Below, piece by piece: positions 25,541-34,026 of a DNA stretch of 64,000 nt. The position numbers and the translations under genes were made by a program. The notes under the pieces are model-generated. The model saw only the letters and a program-made list of their open reading frames with translations, did no database searches and was not told the origin of the DNA. Positions within the stretch are counted from its first letter, which is position 1. Every line of letters begins with the position of its first letter. This DNA comes from Lysobacter_I brunescens (GTDB taxonomy: Bacteria > Pseudomonadota > Gammaproteobacteria > Xanthomonadales > Xanthomonadaceae), in the NCBI RefSeq assembly GCF_042677005.1, contig NZ_JBHTIF010000001.1, positions 2,232,001-2,296,000 on the forward strand. Reading direction: 5' to 3'.

Positions 25541-26011
25541 ATGATCAACAACGACGTCCTGCGCAGCATCCGCTACATGCTCGACCTGAGCGACGGCAAG
25601 GTCGTCGACATCGCCAGGCTGGTCGATCCCGATTTTCCGCTGGACAAGGCCACGGTGCAGGCCTTCTTGCGCAGGGAGGACGATCCCGAGTACGTCGCCT
25701 GCAGCGATGCCGTGCTGGCGCATGTGCTCGACGGGCTGGTGATCCATCGCCGGGGGCGTAACGGCGACCAGCCGCCTCGCCCCGTGGAGAAGCGCATCAC
25801 CAACAACATCGTGCTCAAGAAGCTGCGGGTCGCGTTCGAGCTGAAGGATGTCGACCTGCACGAGGTCTTTGCCGCTGCGGGTTTCCCGCTGTCCAAACCC
25901 GAGATGAGCGCGCTGTTCCGCCAGCCCGGCCATCACAACTATCGCCCCTGCGGCGACCAGCTGCTGCGCAACTTCCTCAAGGGACTCACGCTGCGCGTGC
26001 GCGGCGGCTGA
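25541..26011 (+). CDS. DUF1456 (YehS-like) family protein
   Basis: The product has 156 residues. It has two repeated YehS-type helical units: NNDVLRSIRYMLDLSD...LRREDDPEY and NNIVLKKLRVAFELKD...FRQPGHHNYRPCGDQLLRNFLKGL. This is the classical two-repeat DUF1456 layout. The function is unknown and no signal peptide is present. It is convergent with the pseudouridine synthase gene, whose stop is only 21 bp away. The ATG lies after CCGCCATCCC without a strong ribosome site but at the family N-terminus. Confidence 0.92.
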   Translation: MINNDVLRSIRYMLDLSDGKVVDIARLVDPDFPLDKATVQAFLRREDDPEYVACSDAVLAHVLDGLVIHRRGRNGDQPPRPVEKRITNNIVLKKLRVAFELKDVDLHEVFAAAGFPLSKPEMSALFRQPGHHNYRPCGDQLLRNFLKGLTLRVRGG

Positions 26012-26032
26012 GCTGGCAAGCGTCGCGCGGTC

Positions 26033-26755
26033 TCAGAACTTCTCGCCCACCGGCAGGTAGCGCCACGCGCCTTCCGGCATCTTCGCCAGCCCGATCCGGC
26101 CGATGCGCAGGCGGCGCATCGCCACGACCTGCAGGCCGACCTGCGCGCACATGTCGCGGATCTGTCCGGGCTCCACGCGCTTGATCGCGAAGCGCAGGCG
26201 GAATTCGTTCTGCCAGCTCACCTTGCACGGCGGCAGTTCGCGCCCCCGGTAGCTCAGGCCGTGGTTGAGCCGGCGCAGGCCGTACGGCGCGATCTCGCCC
26301 GCGACCTCGACGATGTACTCCTGCTCGATCTGGTCCGCATCCTCGGTGAGGCGACGCCAGACGCGGCCGTCCTGGCTCAGGACGATCAGGCCGCTCGCCT
26401 CCGCATCCAGCGGCACCAGCGGCGTGAGCCGGTGGAAATGCCGCTGCAGCAGGCGCAGGCCGGTCGGATCGGCGTCCCAGCGCGTGTGTGCGGTGGCCAG
26501 CGAGGCCACGGGGCTGCCGGGGCGGAAGGCGTCGAAACCGGCCGGCTTGTGCAGCAGCAGCGTCGCCGGCTCGGGCGTTTCCAGAACCGCGTCCGGATCG
26601 AGTTCGATGCGCTCGTCCGTCACTGGATGCTGCGGCGATTCGACGACCTTGCCGTCCACCGAGACCCAGCCACCTTCGATGTAGGCGTCGGCATCGGCGC
26701 GCGAGCAGCCGAGGAGTTCGGTGACGCGTCTGGAGAGTCGGGTGGTCGTGGACAT
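26033..26755 (-). CDS. RsuA/RluF-family rRNA pseudouridine synthase
   Basis: The product has 240 residues. An S4 RNA-binding domain (about 3-50) comes first, then the RsuA-type catalytic domain. The catalytic aspartate lies in LVPLDAEASGLIVLSQDG; the usual Arg before Leu-Asp is Pro here. A C-terminal RIGRIGLAKMPEGAWRYLPVGE follows, as in the family. It isomerises a specific uridine in rRNA; the position is not predictable from sequence alone. The ATG at 26755 starts the S4 domain; an in-frame upstream ATG (26794) abuts the neighbour's stop and is less likely. Confidence 0.88.
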   Translation of the reverse strand: MSTTTRLSRRVTELLGCSRADADAYIEGGWVSVDGKVVESPQHPVTDERIELDPDAVLETPEPATLLLHKPAGFDAFRPGSPVASLATAHTRWDADPTGLRLLQRHFHRLTPLVPLDAEASGLIVLSQDGRVWRRLTEDADQIEQEYIVEVAGEIAPYGLRRLNHGLSYRGRELPPCKVSWQNEFRLRFAIKRVEPGQIRDMCAQVGLQVVAMRRLRIGRIGLAKMPEGAWRYLPVGEKF

Positions 26756-26793
26756 CGGGGGCTCGGTCGGAAGGGGGATTGAATCGATTCGCA

Positions 26794-27957
26794 TCACGGG
26801 AGGGGAACGTGTTTCCAGTCCGGCGCGGGTTCCGTGGCGATGCCATGGTGTTGCAGGATGACGCGCATGTAGCTCATTTCGTCCTGGGTCGAGGACAGGG
26901 CTTGCCGACTCGCCGTCTCGTCGGCCTGTATGGCCTGATCGTCCGACAGCACCCGCCATTCATGCATCAGCCATCCCGCCTGCCTGCGGCGTTCCTCGGC
27001 GGCGGCGCGTTCGCAGGGCGTGTCGCTGGCGCGGACCAGGAGGGCCAATCCCATCATGTGCGCGATGAGCGTGTCCGAATCGTCCGCCAGCAGGTGGCCG
27101 AGCTGCTGGCAGTCGGTGCGGCGCTCCGGCGCGCTGACCAGCGCGTCGCCGCGGCAGGCGTCGATCGTGTCGATGAAGCGCGGCAGTTGCAGCATCGCCA
27201 TCGCCATGCTCGATGCGTAGCTGTACAGGGTGGGGACATCGCCTCCGAACAGTACCGCAGCGCGGTTCGCGCCGGGCGGGTGGCGTTCGAAGGCATCGAT
27301 CACCGCAAGCAGCAGCGCGTTGTAGTGCAGGTCGAAGCGGGACGCCGTGGGTGAGCGTATTGGCAGGGCGGAAGCGCGCGGCCTCTCCGTTTCGGCTGCG
27401 AACATGAGCGGCACCACGTTGCCCGGTTCGATGCGTGCCCATTGCGCGTGCAGTGCGGCGAGCCGCATGGTGTCCGAAGTCGAGAAGCGACGGTTGAGCA
27501 GCATGTGCACCAGCGGGTCGTCCGGGCCTTCGCGCGTGGCGCGCTGGACCCACGCGGCGAGTCGGGTGTCCTTGTCCAGGGACGGCAGCGAGTCGCCAGT
27601 CTCGTACAGCGTGCCGCTGATCGACATCGCGCGCAGGTGCGCCGCGATCGCGAGATCGCGGGCGCTACCGTCTTCCGCAAGCCGGTCCGCGAGCCAGGCA
27701 TGGTAGTCGCGGCTGGTGCGCGACCTTTCCGCATCGCGTTCAGCCTCGCGCGCTTCGCAATCGGCCCGCCGGGGCGCGTCCACGCTTGCGCATGGTGTGT
27801 CGGTGGTTTCCGGCCAGGCCGCGATGTCGCCTGGATGCTGGGCCCTGCACGGCAGCGGCAGCGCGAGCATCGCCACGAACGCGAACCAGGCGGCATGCCA
27901 TCCCGGGGTGGCGACGCCCGATGACCAGGACGAGCGCGTCGGCGTGAGATCGATCAT
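26794..27957 (-). CDS. Exported hypothetical protein (387 aa)
   Basis: Not recognised. The N-terminus has a hydrophobic stretch (WFAFVAMLALPLPCRAQ, about residues 22-38), a probable signal peptide. The mature part is alpha-helical, TPR-like in spacing, with Cys at several positions (TPCASVD, DCEAREAE, DTIDACRGD, RTDCQQL, DTPCERA), likely disulfides in the periplasm. The ATG at 27957 is preferred over 27987. It lies just upstream of, and in the same direction as, the pseudouridine synthase. Confidence 0.7.
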   Translation of the reverse strand: MIDLTPTRSSWSSGVATPGWHAAWFAFVAMLALPLPCRAQHPGDIAAWPETTDTPCASVDAPRRADCEAREAERDAERSRTSRDYHAWLADRLAEDGSARDLAIAAHLRAMSISGTLYETGDSLPSLDKDTRLAAWVQRATREGPDDPLVHMLLNRRFSTSDTMRLAALHAQWARIEPGNVVPLMFAAETERPRASALPIRSPTASRFDLHYNALLLAVIDAFERHPPGANRAAVLFGGDVPTLYSYASSMAMAMLQLPRFIDTIDACRGDALVSAPERRTDCQQLGHLLADDSDTLIAHMMGLALLVRASDTPCERAAAEERRRQAGWLMHEWRVLSDDQAIQADETASRQALSSTQDEMSYMRVILQHHGIATEPAPDWKHVPLP

Positions 27958-28108
27958 GCGGGCTCTGCGAGGGCGTGCGGGAGACACATCTTAAGCGCGG
28001 ATGGCCCTTGCCCGGCCTGATGCGGCGTGTTCCGCCGATCCGGGGAGGGGCGGTGCACGAGCGGCGGATGTAGGAAAATAGCCCGTCTTCCTCCTCCGGC
28101 CGTTTCCC

Positions 28109-28984
28109 ATGCTCTGGCTCCGCGTGGCCTCGCTGTTCCTGTTGGTCGTGCTCAACACCCTGGTCCATGCCCTGCCGTTGCTGCTGGTGGCGCTGTTCAA
28201 GGCGCTGCTGCCCTTCGCGCGCCTGCGCCTGGCCATGAACAAGGTCCTGACTGGCCTGGCGGAGCGCTGGATCGCGGTGAACAGCGGAATGATCGACCGG
28301 TTCACGCGCACGCGGTTCCAGGTCGAGTTGCCGTCGACCCTGCAGGCGGACGGGCATTACCTCGTGCTGGCCAACCACCAGAGCTGGGTGGACATCGTCG
28401 TCCTGCAGAAGATCTTCAACCGGCGCGTGCCGTTCATGCGTTTCTTCCTGAAGCGCCAGCTGATCTGGGTGCCGGTGCTGGGCCTGGCGTGGTGGGCGCT
28501 GGATTTCCCGTTCATGGGCCGCTATTCGCGCAAAGAGATCGCGAAGAACCCCGAGCTGGGGCGTCGCGACATGGAGGTGACGCGGCGCGCCTGCGAGAAG
28601 TTCCGCAGCATCCCGGTGTCGGTGATGAACTTCGTCGAGGGCACGCGTTTCACGCCCGCGAAGCACGCGGGGCAGCAGTCGCCGTATCGTCACCTGCTCA
28701 AGCCGAAGTCCGGCGGCGTGGCCTTCGTCATCGACGCGATGGGCGACACCCTGCGCGCGGTGCTGGACGTGACGATCGTGTATCCGGGCGGGCGACCGAC
28801 GATGGTCGACCTGCTCGGTGGACGCATTCCGGAGGTCCGCATGTCGGTGCGTGAGCGAGCGATTCCGGAAGACTTGATCGGTGGCAATTACCAGGATGAT
28901 CGCGCCTATCGCGCCCGGTTCCAGCAGTGGATGAACGGGTTGTGGGATGAGAAGGACGCCCGGATCGAGCAATTGCAGGGGTGA
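28109..28984 (+). CDS. Acyltransferase, YihG/PlsC-like
   Basis: The product has 291 residues. An N-terminal membrane segment (1-32) precedes a PlsC-type acyltransferase domain with the HxxxxD motif NHQSWVD (about 89-95) and the substrate motif FVEGTRFTPAKH (about 176). It resembles Escherichia coli YihG, which acylates lysophospholipids. The ATG follows a short leader after a divergent region of about 150 bp. It is convergent with the VapA-like gene. Confidence 0.9.
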   Translation: MLWLRVASLFLLVVLNTLVHALPLLLVALFKALLPFARLRLAMNKVLTGLAERWIAVNSGMIDRFTRTRFQVELPSTLQADGHYLVLANHQSWVDIVVLQKIFNRRVPFMRFFLKRQLIWVPVLGLAWWALDFPFMGRYSRKEIAKNPELGRRDMEVTRRACEKFRSIPVSVMNFVEGTRFTPAKHAGQQSPYRHLLKPKSGGVAFVIDAMGDTLRAVLDVTIVYPGGRPTMVDLLGGRIPEVRMSVRERAIPEDLIGGNYQDDRAYRARFQQWMNGLWDEKDARIEQLQG

Positions 28985-28993
28985 GTAAAGCGA

Positions 28994-29021
28994 AAGCGGG
29001 ACGACGGCTGCCGCCCCGCTT
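28994..29021 (-). terminator. Probable terminator of the VapA-like gene
   Basis: AAGCGGG (28994-29000) pairs with CCCGCTT (29015-29021) around a 14-nt loop. On the minus strand the stem is followed by TCGCTTTAC. Confidence 0.45.
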
Positions 29022-29034
29022 GGCGATCACGCCG

Positions 29035-29511
29035 TCACTTCGACTGCCAGCGGCCGCTGCCGCCGGCTTCCAGCAGGCCGATGCCGCCGGAGAGGGCGTT
29101 GAATTGCCCGACGGGAAGGCCCGATTCGTTGAACCAGTTGAGCTGGAGGAGGCCGCCACCGCTCGCGGCTCCCTGCACGTGGACGCCGGTGGCGTTGCGG
29201 AAGAATGCGTCCCACGAGGTGTAGGCCGTCCACAGGAAACCGACGGCAGTGCCGAAAAAGGCCGGACCGCCCCAGATGGTGGCGTCGTATTGCCAGGGCT
29301 GCCCGTCGGGCTCGCACTTGGCCTTGCCCCAGATGGCGATATCCACGCTCGCGGTGGCGCCGATCGCAGCAGGTATCTCGCTGCTGGACATTGCGGCGAG
29401 GAACTTCTCCAGTTCCTCTGCCGGTACGCGCGCCTGGAGGGCACGCATGGTCGCTTCGCGCGCCAGCGCCCCGGCCGGGTGCAGCTCTGCACTTGAGATG
29501 ACTCCGCTCAT
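29035..29511 (-). CDS. VapA-like (R_equi_Vir) protein
   Basis: The product has 158 residues. A helical N-terminus is followed by a beta-rich Gly-containing domain with ASVDIAIWGKAK, GPAFFGTAVGF, LLQLNWFNESGLPVGQF and a terminal GGSGRW. The last parts match the pattern (L-x-I-N-F-F-D...G...GGSGxW) I recall for the virulence-associated VapA family of Rhodococcus equi, which forms a compact beta-barrel. No clear signal peptide was seen, unlike Rhodococcus VapA. The ATG at 29511 has AAGGA upstream. The assignment is from memory of the motif and needs a profile search. Confidence 0.6.
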   Translation of the reverse strand: MSGVISSAELHPAGALAREATMRALQARVPAEELEKFLAAMSSSEIPAAIGATASVDIAIWGKAKCEPDGQPWQYDATIWGGPAFFGTAVGFLWTAYTSWDAFFRNATGVHVQGAASGGGLLQLNWFNESGLPVGQFNALSGGIGLLEAGGSGRWQSK

Positions 29512-29763
29512 GATCTTGTTTCCTTGAGGATTGTGTGGGTATCCGCCCTGTCGCGCGGACGCGTGATCGAGCGATGTCCGGGCCGATCGGCATGCAAATG
29601 GACTGCATGCGTTGGCAATGCCTGCCTGCACGAGGTCGATCCCCGCTGAAGGTTCCGTATCATCGTTCGTCATGCGCAGCCTAAGGTGATGCTGCGTGCG
29701 GCATGGTGTCCATGCGGTGCCACTTCTCGCCCAGCGAGGCGACCTTGCGTCGTCCCGGGTCGA

Positions 29764-29897
29764 TCAGCGGCGCACACCGAGTACGCCATCCCGCGCGGAT
29801 TCGGACTTGAATCCCGATTTTTCGAGGCGTTTCGCCACCTCGCGCGGCAGGTTGCGACCGCTGGTCAGCGTGTTCGGCGTGCCGGTGCAATGGAACG
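29764..29897 (-). pseudogene. Duplicated 3' fragment of the methyltransferase gene
   Basis: On the minus strand this reads FHCTGTPNTLTSGRN, LPREVAKRLEKSGFK, SESARDGVLGVRR and a TGA stop. It aligns with the last about 44 codons of the intact methyltransferase gene at 34027-34869 (LFHYTGTPNALTSGRDV, PREVARRLEKSGFKAEP, ALDGVLAIRR). The rest of the gene is missing and no start is present. It lies 4.1 kb from the intact copy. Confidence 0.8.
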
Positions 29898-29951
29898 ATC
29901 CGACGCCGGCGTCTGCACGGACGCCGGCGTCGTCGTTTCAGACTCCTGCGA

Positions 29952-31454
29952 TCACGGTAGCGTGTTCAAGGTCGCGCGCACCGGGCGCGAGAAGTTGAAA
30001 CCGTCGCGACGATCCCAGTTGATCGACCAGGTCATCACGCCGCGATAGGTCGGATACGCCTGCTGCGGACGGATGCTCCCGCAGTTCTGCAGCCGGGTCA
30101 GGCAGTTCAGTGCATTGGCGATCGTGGCCTGCGAGGCCTGACCGCTGTTCGCCGATGACGGCCCGGACGGCAGGCCGAAGGCGACCTGGTCGGGACGCAG
30201 CCCGCGAAACATCACGCCGGTGCCGCCGTTGGTGCGGAAGCCCTCGATCAGCATCAGGCTGGCGCCGACGAGGATGTCCACCGAACCCTCCGGCAACGCG
30301 TTGGCGCTGTACGGCGAATACAGGCCGCCGTTGTTGTAGTACTGCACGTGGAGGAGGTTCAGGTCGTCGCGCAGGCCGTCGATGATCGGCAGGTAGGCGC
30401 CCCAGATGGAGCTGTAGGCGACGTAGCCGCCCTGCACGTAAGGATGCTCCGGTGCCATCGACAGGTAGAAAGATGGGCCGATGCGCGCCTTGAGCTGCTT
30501 GATCGCGGTGACCAGGTTGGCCTGCACCGGTGCGCCGTGGAGGACGCCCGCACCGCTTTCCAGATCGATGTCGAGGCCGTCGAAGCCGTAGCGGCGCATC
30601 AGCTGTTCCGCGCTGTCGACGAAGTTGGCGATATTCGTCGCGGTGTTCAGCGTGACCGTGCCGTTCTGTCCGCCCAGCGACAGCACCACTTTCTTGCCCT
30701 TCGCACGCGCAGCGGCGACGTCTGCGATGAATTGCGCTTCGGTGCCCGCCCCGGGATCGACGGTGAAGCTGATCCGACCGTTCCCGGCGTCGTCGCCGAA
30801 GGCGATCATGATCACATCGTAGTCATTGGAGATGTCGCGGATCGGGATGGTCGGACCCGAGGGGTTGGTGAAGTTGTGCCAGTAGCCGATCAGGGCATGT
30901 TTCGGCAGGGTCCCCGAACCGCCGCCATCCGGCACGCGAATGCGGAACGACGACAGTGCGTTGTCCAGATTGGACGCGGCGAGGCTGGGTGCATTCGCGG
31001 TCAGCGCGACAGTGCGACCGGCGTAGTTCGCATCGGCGAACAGATCTACGATGTAGCCGCCGGTGACCTTCACCGAGCTGACGCGGTCGTTCCAGGCAGC
31101 ATCGATGGTGCCGCTGGACGCGCTCGCGCAGAAGCTCTGGCCGCCGTAGTTCTCGTTCTCGTAGAAGCAGGCGATGCCCGTGGGCGGCGGCGGGGGCGGC
31201 GGCGTGCTGCCGCAGGCGCCGAGGTCGCTGTACCAGCCGCAGCTCGAACAGTAGGTGGGTGCGGTGTTCCAGATCTGCACCCGTGCTTCGTACAGTCGGT
31301 TCTGGTAGACCATGCGGTCACCGGGTTTGTAGATCGCGGAGGCGGCCCATGCGGGCACGCCGCTGCACGACACGCTCTGGGCGTGCGCGACAGGCGCGAG
31401 GCTCGACAACAACAGCAAGGACAGCCAGAGCATTCCATTTCGAAAGCATTTCAT
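29952..31454 (-). CDS. Secreted GH18 chitinase
   Basis: The product has 500 residues: signal peptide 1-26; a CBM5/12-like chitin-binding module (about 30-85, AIYKPGDRMVYQNRLYEA); a Pro-rich linker; a crystallin-like beta domain (about 94-175, ACFYENENYGGQSFCA and VDLFADANYAGRTV); then the GH18 catalytic barrel with DGLDIDLES. The last Glu of DxxDxDxE is the acid/base. It hydrolyses chitin outside the cell, probably by type II secretion. The ATG at 31454 starts the signal peptide; a longer upstream frame is composition only. An AT-rich stretch near 31520-31545 likely holds its promoter. Confidence 0.95.
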   Translation of the reverse strand: MKCFRNGMLWLSLLLLSSLAPVAHAQSVSCSGVPAWAASAIYKPGDRMVYQNRLYEARVQIWNTAPTYCSSCGWYSDLGACGSTPPPPPPPTGIACFYENENYGGQSFCASASSGTIDAAWNDRVSSVKVTGGYIVDLFADANYAGRTVALTANAPSLAASNLDNALSSFRIRVPDGGGSGTLPKHALIGYWHNFTNPSGPTIPIRDISNDYDVIMIAFGDDAGNGRISFTVDPGAGTEAQFIADVAAARAKGKKVVLSLGGQNGTVTLNTATNIANFVDSAEQLMRRYGFDGLDIDLESGAGVLHGAPVQANLVTAIKQLKARIGPSFYLSMAPEHPYVQGGYVAYSSIWGAYLPIIDGLRDDLNLLHVQYYNNGGLYSPYSANALPEGSVDILVGASLMLIEGFRTNGGTGVMFRGLRPDQVAFGLPSGPSSANSGQASQATIANALNCLTRLQNCGSIRPQQAYPTYRGVMTWSINWDRRDGFNFSRPVRATLNTLP

Positions 31455-31748
31455 CGGTCGTCTCCTTGGGATGGGGCAGGCGAACAGGACGCCGCCACGG
31501 CCGATGCTACTGCGCAATCTTTCGTATAAATGCTTTTTGGATCAATGACATGCATGTTGTCTGCAGATGTCGCGGCGGGTCGTCCTGCAGGGCGCGGGAC
31601 GCGCATTCCATGGCCTGTCGCATGGCGCCGCGCGCGCCTGCGGATGTCCTGCCGTCATCGTCGCAAGCCGCCGTGGGTTGTCTGCCGCATGCCTGCGCGA
31701 GCATGCAGGTCCGATGGACAGCGTCCTGTCCAGGCGTGTTGGCTTCGA

Positions 31749-32153
31749 TCACTCCGCGCGAGGCGCCAGACGGATGTCGAGGACTTCGTCCTCGTCGGCC
31801 TCGCGCGGTTCCGCGCCCGCGCGTTCGATCCATGCCCGCAGGTGCAGGCGGCGCCCGCCCTGCAGGCTCGCCAGCACGCGCGCGGGAACAGGGATGAGGT
31901 AAGTCCCTGCGGCCCTGCCGGAGCGGATCCCGTGGGGAGACGCCGTGCCGATGAGTTGGCCGTCCTGCGTGCGCAGGACGACCTCCTGTCCGCTGCCGAT
32001 CGCGCCCAGCTCGACTTCCAGCAGCACCTGCACGCGACCGCCTGCAGGCGCGCGCGGAAGCGCGATGCCGGCCTCGTGCCACGCGCCATGCGCGCACGCT
32101 GCCAGCATCAGGGCGCCCGCGATCACGCGCGCGATGGCGACGGCGTGGCGCAT
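31749..32153 (-). CDS. Small lipoprotein following tyrosinase 2
   Basis: The product has 134 residues. The N-terminus has a signal with the lipobox LAAC (about 17-20), so it is probably lipidated and envelope-bound. The mature part is beta-rich (VQVLLEVELGAI, YLIPVPARVLASL, LHLRAWIER) and not recognised. It starts 16 bp after the tyrosinase 2 stop on the same strand, so it is co-transcribed and may assist that enzyme, for example in folding or copper loading. That role is inferred only from position. Confidence 0.65.
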   Translation of the reverse strand: MRHAVAIARVIAGALMLAACAHGAWHEAGIALPRAPAGGRVQVLLEVELGAIGSGQEVVLRTQDGQLIGTASPHGIRSGRAAGTYLIPVPARVLASLQGGRRLHLRAWIERAGAEPREADEDEVLDIRLAPRAE

Positions 32154-32169
32154 GGCGTGTGCCGCCTGC

Positions 32170-33807
32170 TCAGCGCACCGGGACGATGGTCACGCCACGC
32201 ACGACGGGTGCGTCCTTCGCACCGCCGCTTGACGGCACCAGGCGGATGTCGAGATTGGCGTTGCCGGCCACCAGCTGCGAGAACGCCTGCAATCGGCGCG
32301 GCAGCGGCAGGGTGAACGTGGTGGTGTGCGACATCGCCATGCCGGGCATGCCCGGGCCGAAGAACGAGATCGTGCCTGCGTAATAGGGGCTGCCCGGCTC
32401 GACGCGATCGATGTCTTCGGGTGCGTTCACCAGCACGTCGAACTCGCGCGAGACCGCGAGCCCTGCGGGTCGGTCCACGGTGATTTCCGCGACGAACGTG
32501 GCGTCCCGCGCCGTGGCCTGATGGCGTTCGACCAGCGCACCGGGCAGCGCGACGCTGGCGCTGTCGGCGTCGACCGAAGCCACCATCGGGGCCTGCAGGC
32601 GGCGCGTGCGCGGTTTCGGGATGTACTGGTTGCCGCTGGCCGGCGTGTAGTCGTAATTGAAGGCGTCGGTGCTGAACACCGCGCGCGCGGTGGTCGGGCC
32701 GACCGGCTTGCCGTCCGCGCCGATGTAGAACAGGAACGGTTCGTCCATGAAGGCGGCTTCGTCCTCCTCGTCCGGGCCGATCGGCTGGCCGAGCACGAGC
32801 TGCTTGCGCGTCCACACGTCCCACAGGCGGTCCATGTTGGCATGGTGCAGGAAGAAGATCGGATCGACCGGCGAGAGGAAGTTGGTCATGTTGCCGTACG
32901 GACCCGGGTCGATCGCGCCGACGCCGCCGATGCAATTGTGCACCTTGTTGTGCGGCTGGCCTTCGAGCACCGAGAACTTGGTGGTGCCGTCCGGTTGCAC
33001 CAGGTGCGATGCGGTCCGGGAGCTGGTGAAGCTGAGGCTCGGGATCTCGTTGTGGAAGTCGAAGGGCGCCAGGCCGTGGATGACGGTGTCCAGCGAGACG
33101 GTTTCCTTCGTCCTGGCGTCGAGTTTCGGGTTGTCGCGCGACAGATAGCGTGCGCCGCAGGTGATGGCGAAGGCCATGTTGCCGGACACGCCCGCGTCCT
33201 GCTTCGGGCTGTAGCCGGTGACGTCGTTCCAGAACAGCTCGAAGGAGGTGTAGCCGCGCATGTCCAGCTGGCCGCGCTGCTGGCTCGACAACGCGTTCCA
33301 GTAGTCGCGCATCGCCGGCTGGATGAAATCGGTGAACACCTTGAGGTTGCGCGTGTACGGCGCGTAGGCGGCATCGGTGGGCGTCAGCGGACCATCGAAC
33401 ATCGCCGCGGGAATCTCGGGCTGCTGCGTCCAGTCCCAGTAGGGCAGGGCGAACTCCAGATCTCCGCTCAGCGCGCGGATCGTCTGCTCGAAATAGCCGA
33501 CGTAGCCGCGATGCCAGGCGTAGAACCACCAGTTGCCGTGCGGGCAGTCCAGGAAATGCGTGAACGCGTTGCGGAACCAGTTGCGCGGATCGCTGGCCGG
33601 CAGCGCGAGCATGGCCTGTACGCCGCGTGCGTAGCTGGCCAGCATCCGCTGGCCTTCCGGGCTGGCGGCATCATGGCGGCGCCAGCGCGCCTGTTTCGAA
33701 GCCGATCTCGGGCCTGCAGCGAGGGCACTGCCGGCGTGGGTGGCGATGACCGTGCCACCGATCGCGGTGGCGGCCGTTCCGATGAAATCACGGCGTGTGA
33801 TGCGCAT
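32170..33807 (-). CDS. Tat-exported tyrosinase family copper oxidase 2
   Basis: The product has 545 residues. MRITRRDFIGTAATAIGG is a Tat signal. Copper A: HFLDCPHGNWWFYAWHRGY with its three His. Copper B: HNCIGG and FFLHHANMDRLWDVW. A C-terminal beta domain (about 385-545) carries PLPRRLQAFSQLV. It is longer than tyrosinase 1 and shares only motif-level similarity with it, so the two are not a recent duplication. The ATG has AAGGAGAG upstream. A lipoprotein gene follows after 16 bp. It probably oxidises phenolics in the periplasm or outside the cell. Confidence 0.93.
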   Translation of the reverse strand: MRITRRDFIGTAATAIGGTVIATHAGSALAAGPRSASKQARWRRHDAASPEGQRMLASYARGVQAMLALPASDPRNWFRNAFTHFLDCPHGNWWFYAWHRGYVGYFEQTIRALSGDLEFALPYWDWTQQPEIPAAMFDGPLTPTDAAYAPYTRNLKVFTDFIQPAMRDYWNALSSQQRGQLDMRGYTSFELFWNDVTGYSPKQDAGVSGNMAFAITCGARYLSRDNPKLDARTKETVSLDTVIHGLAPFDFHNEIPSLSFTSSRTASHLVQPDGTTKFSVLEGQPHNKVHNCIGGVGAIDPGPYGNMTNFLSPVDPIFFLHHANMDRLWDVWTRKQLVLGQPIGPDEEDEAAFMDEPFLFYIGADGKPVGPTTARAVFSTDAFNYDYTPASGNQYIPKPRTRRLQAPMVASVDADSASVALPGALVERHQATARDATFVAEITVDRPAGLAVSREFDVLVNAPEDIDRVEPGSPYYAGTISFFGPGMPGMAMSHTTTFTLPLPRRLQAFSQLVAGNANLDIRLVPSSGGAKDAPVVRGVTIVPVR

Positions 33808-34026
33808 CCTGTCTCTCCTTGTACGATGACATCCAGTGGTCGATAAGCCGCAGGCGGCGGCGCGAAGCCGTGGCGCGGGCGGCATGGCGGGCGAGGATGT
33901 GGGGCGTCCGTGCCAGCACGACCGAGTATAGCCAGCCCTCCGGCACGACGTGGTATCACTCCGTCGTTCCTGGAAGCTCCCCCAGTGCCTGGCCGGATGT
34001 TGCGTCCGCAGCGTGAGGCCGGTGGC

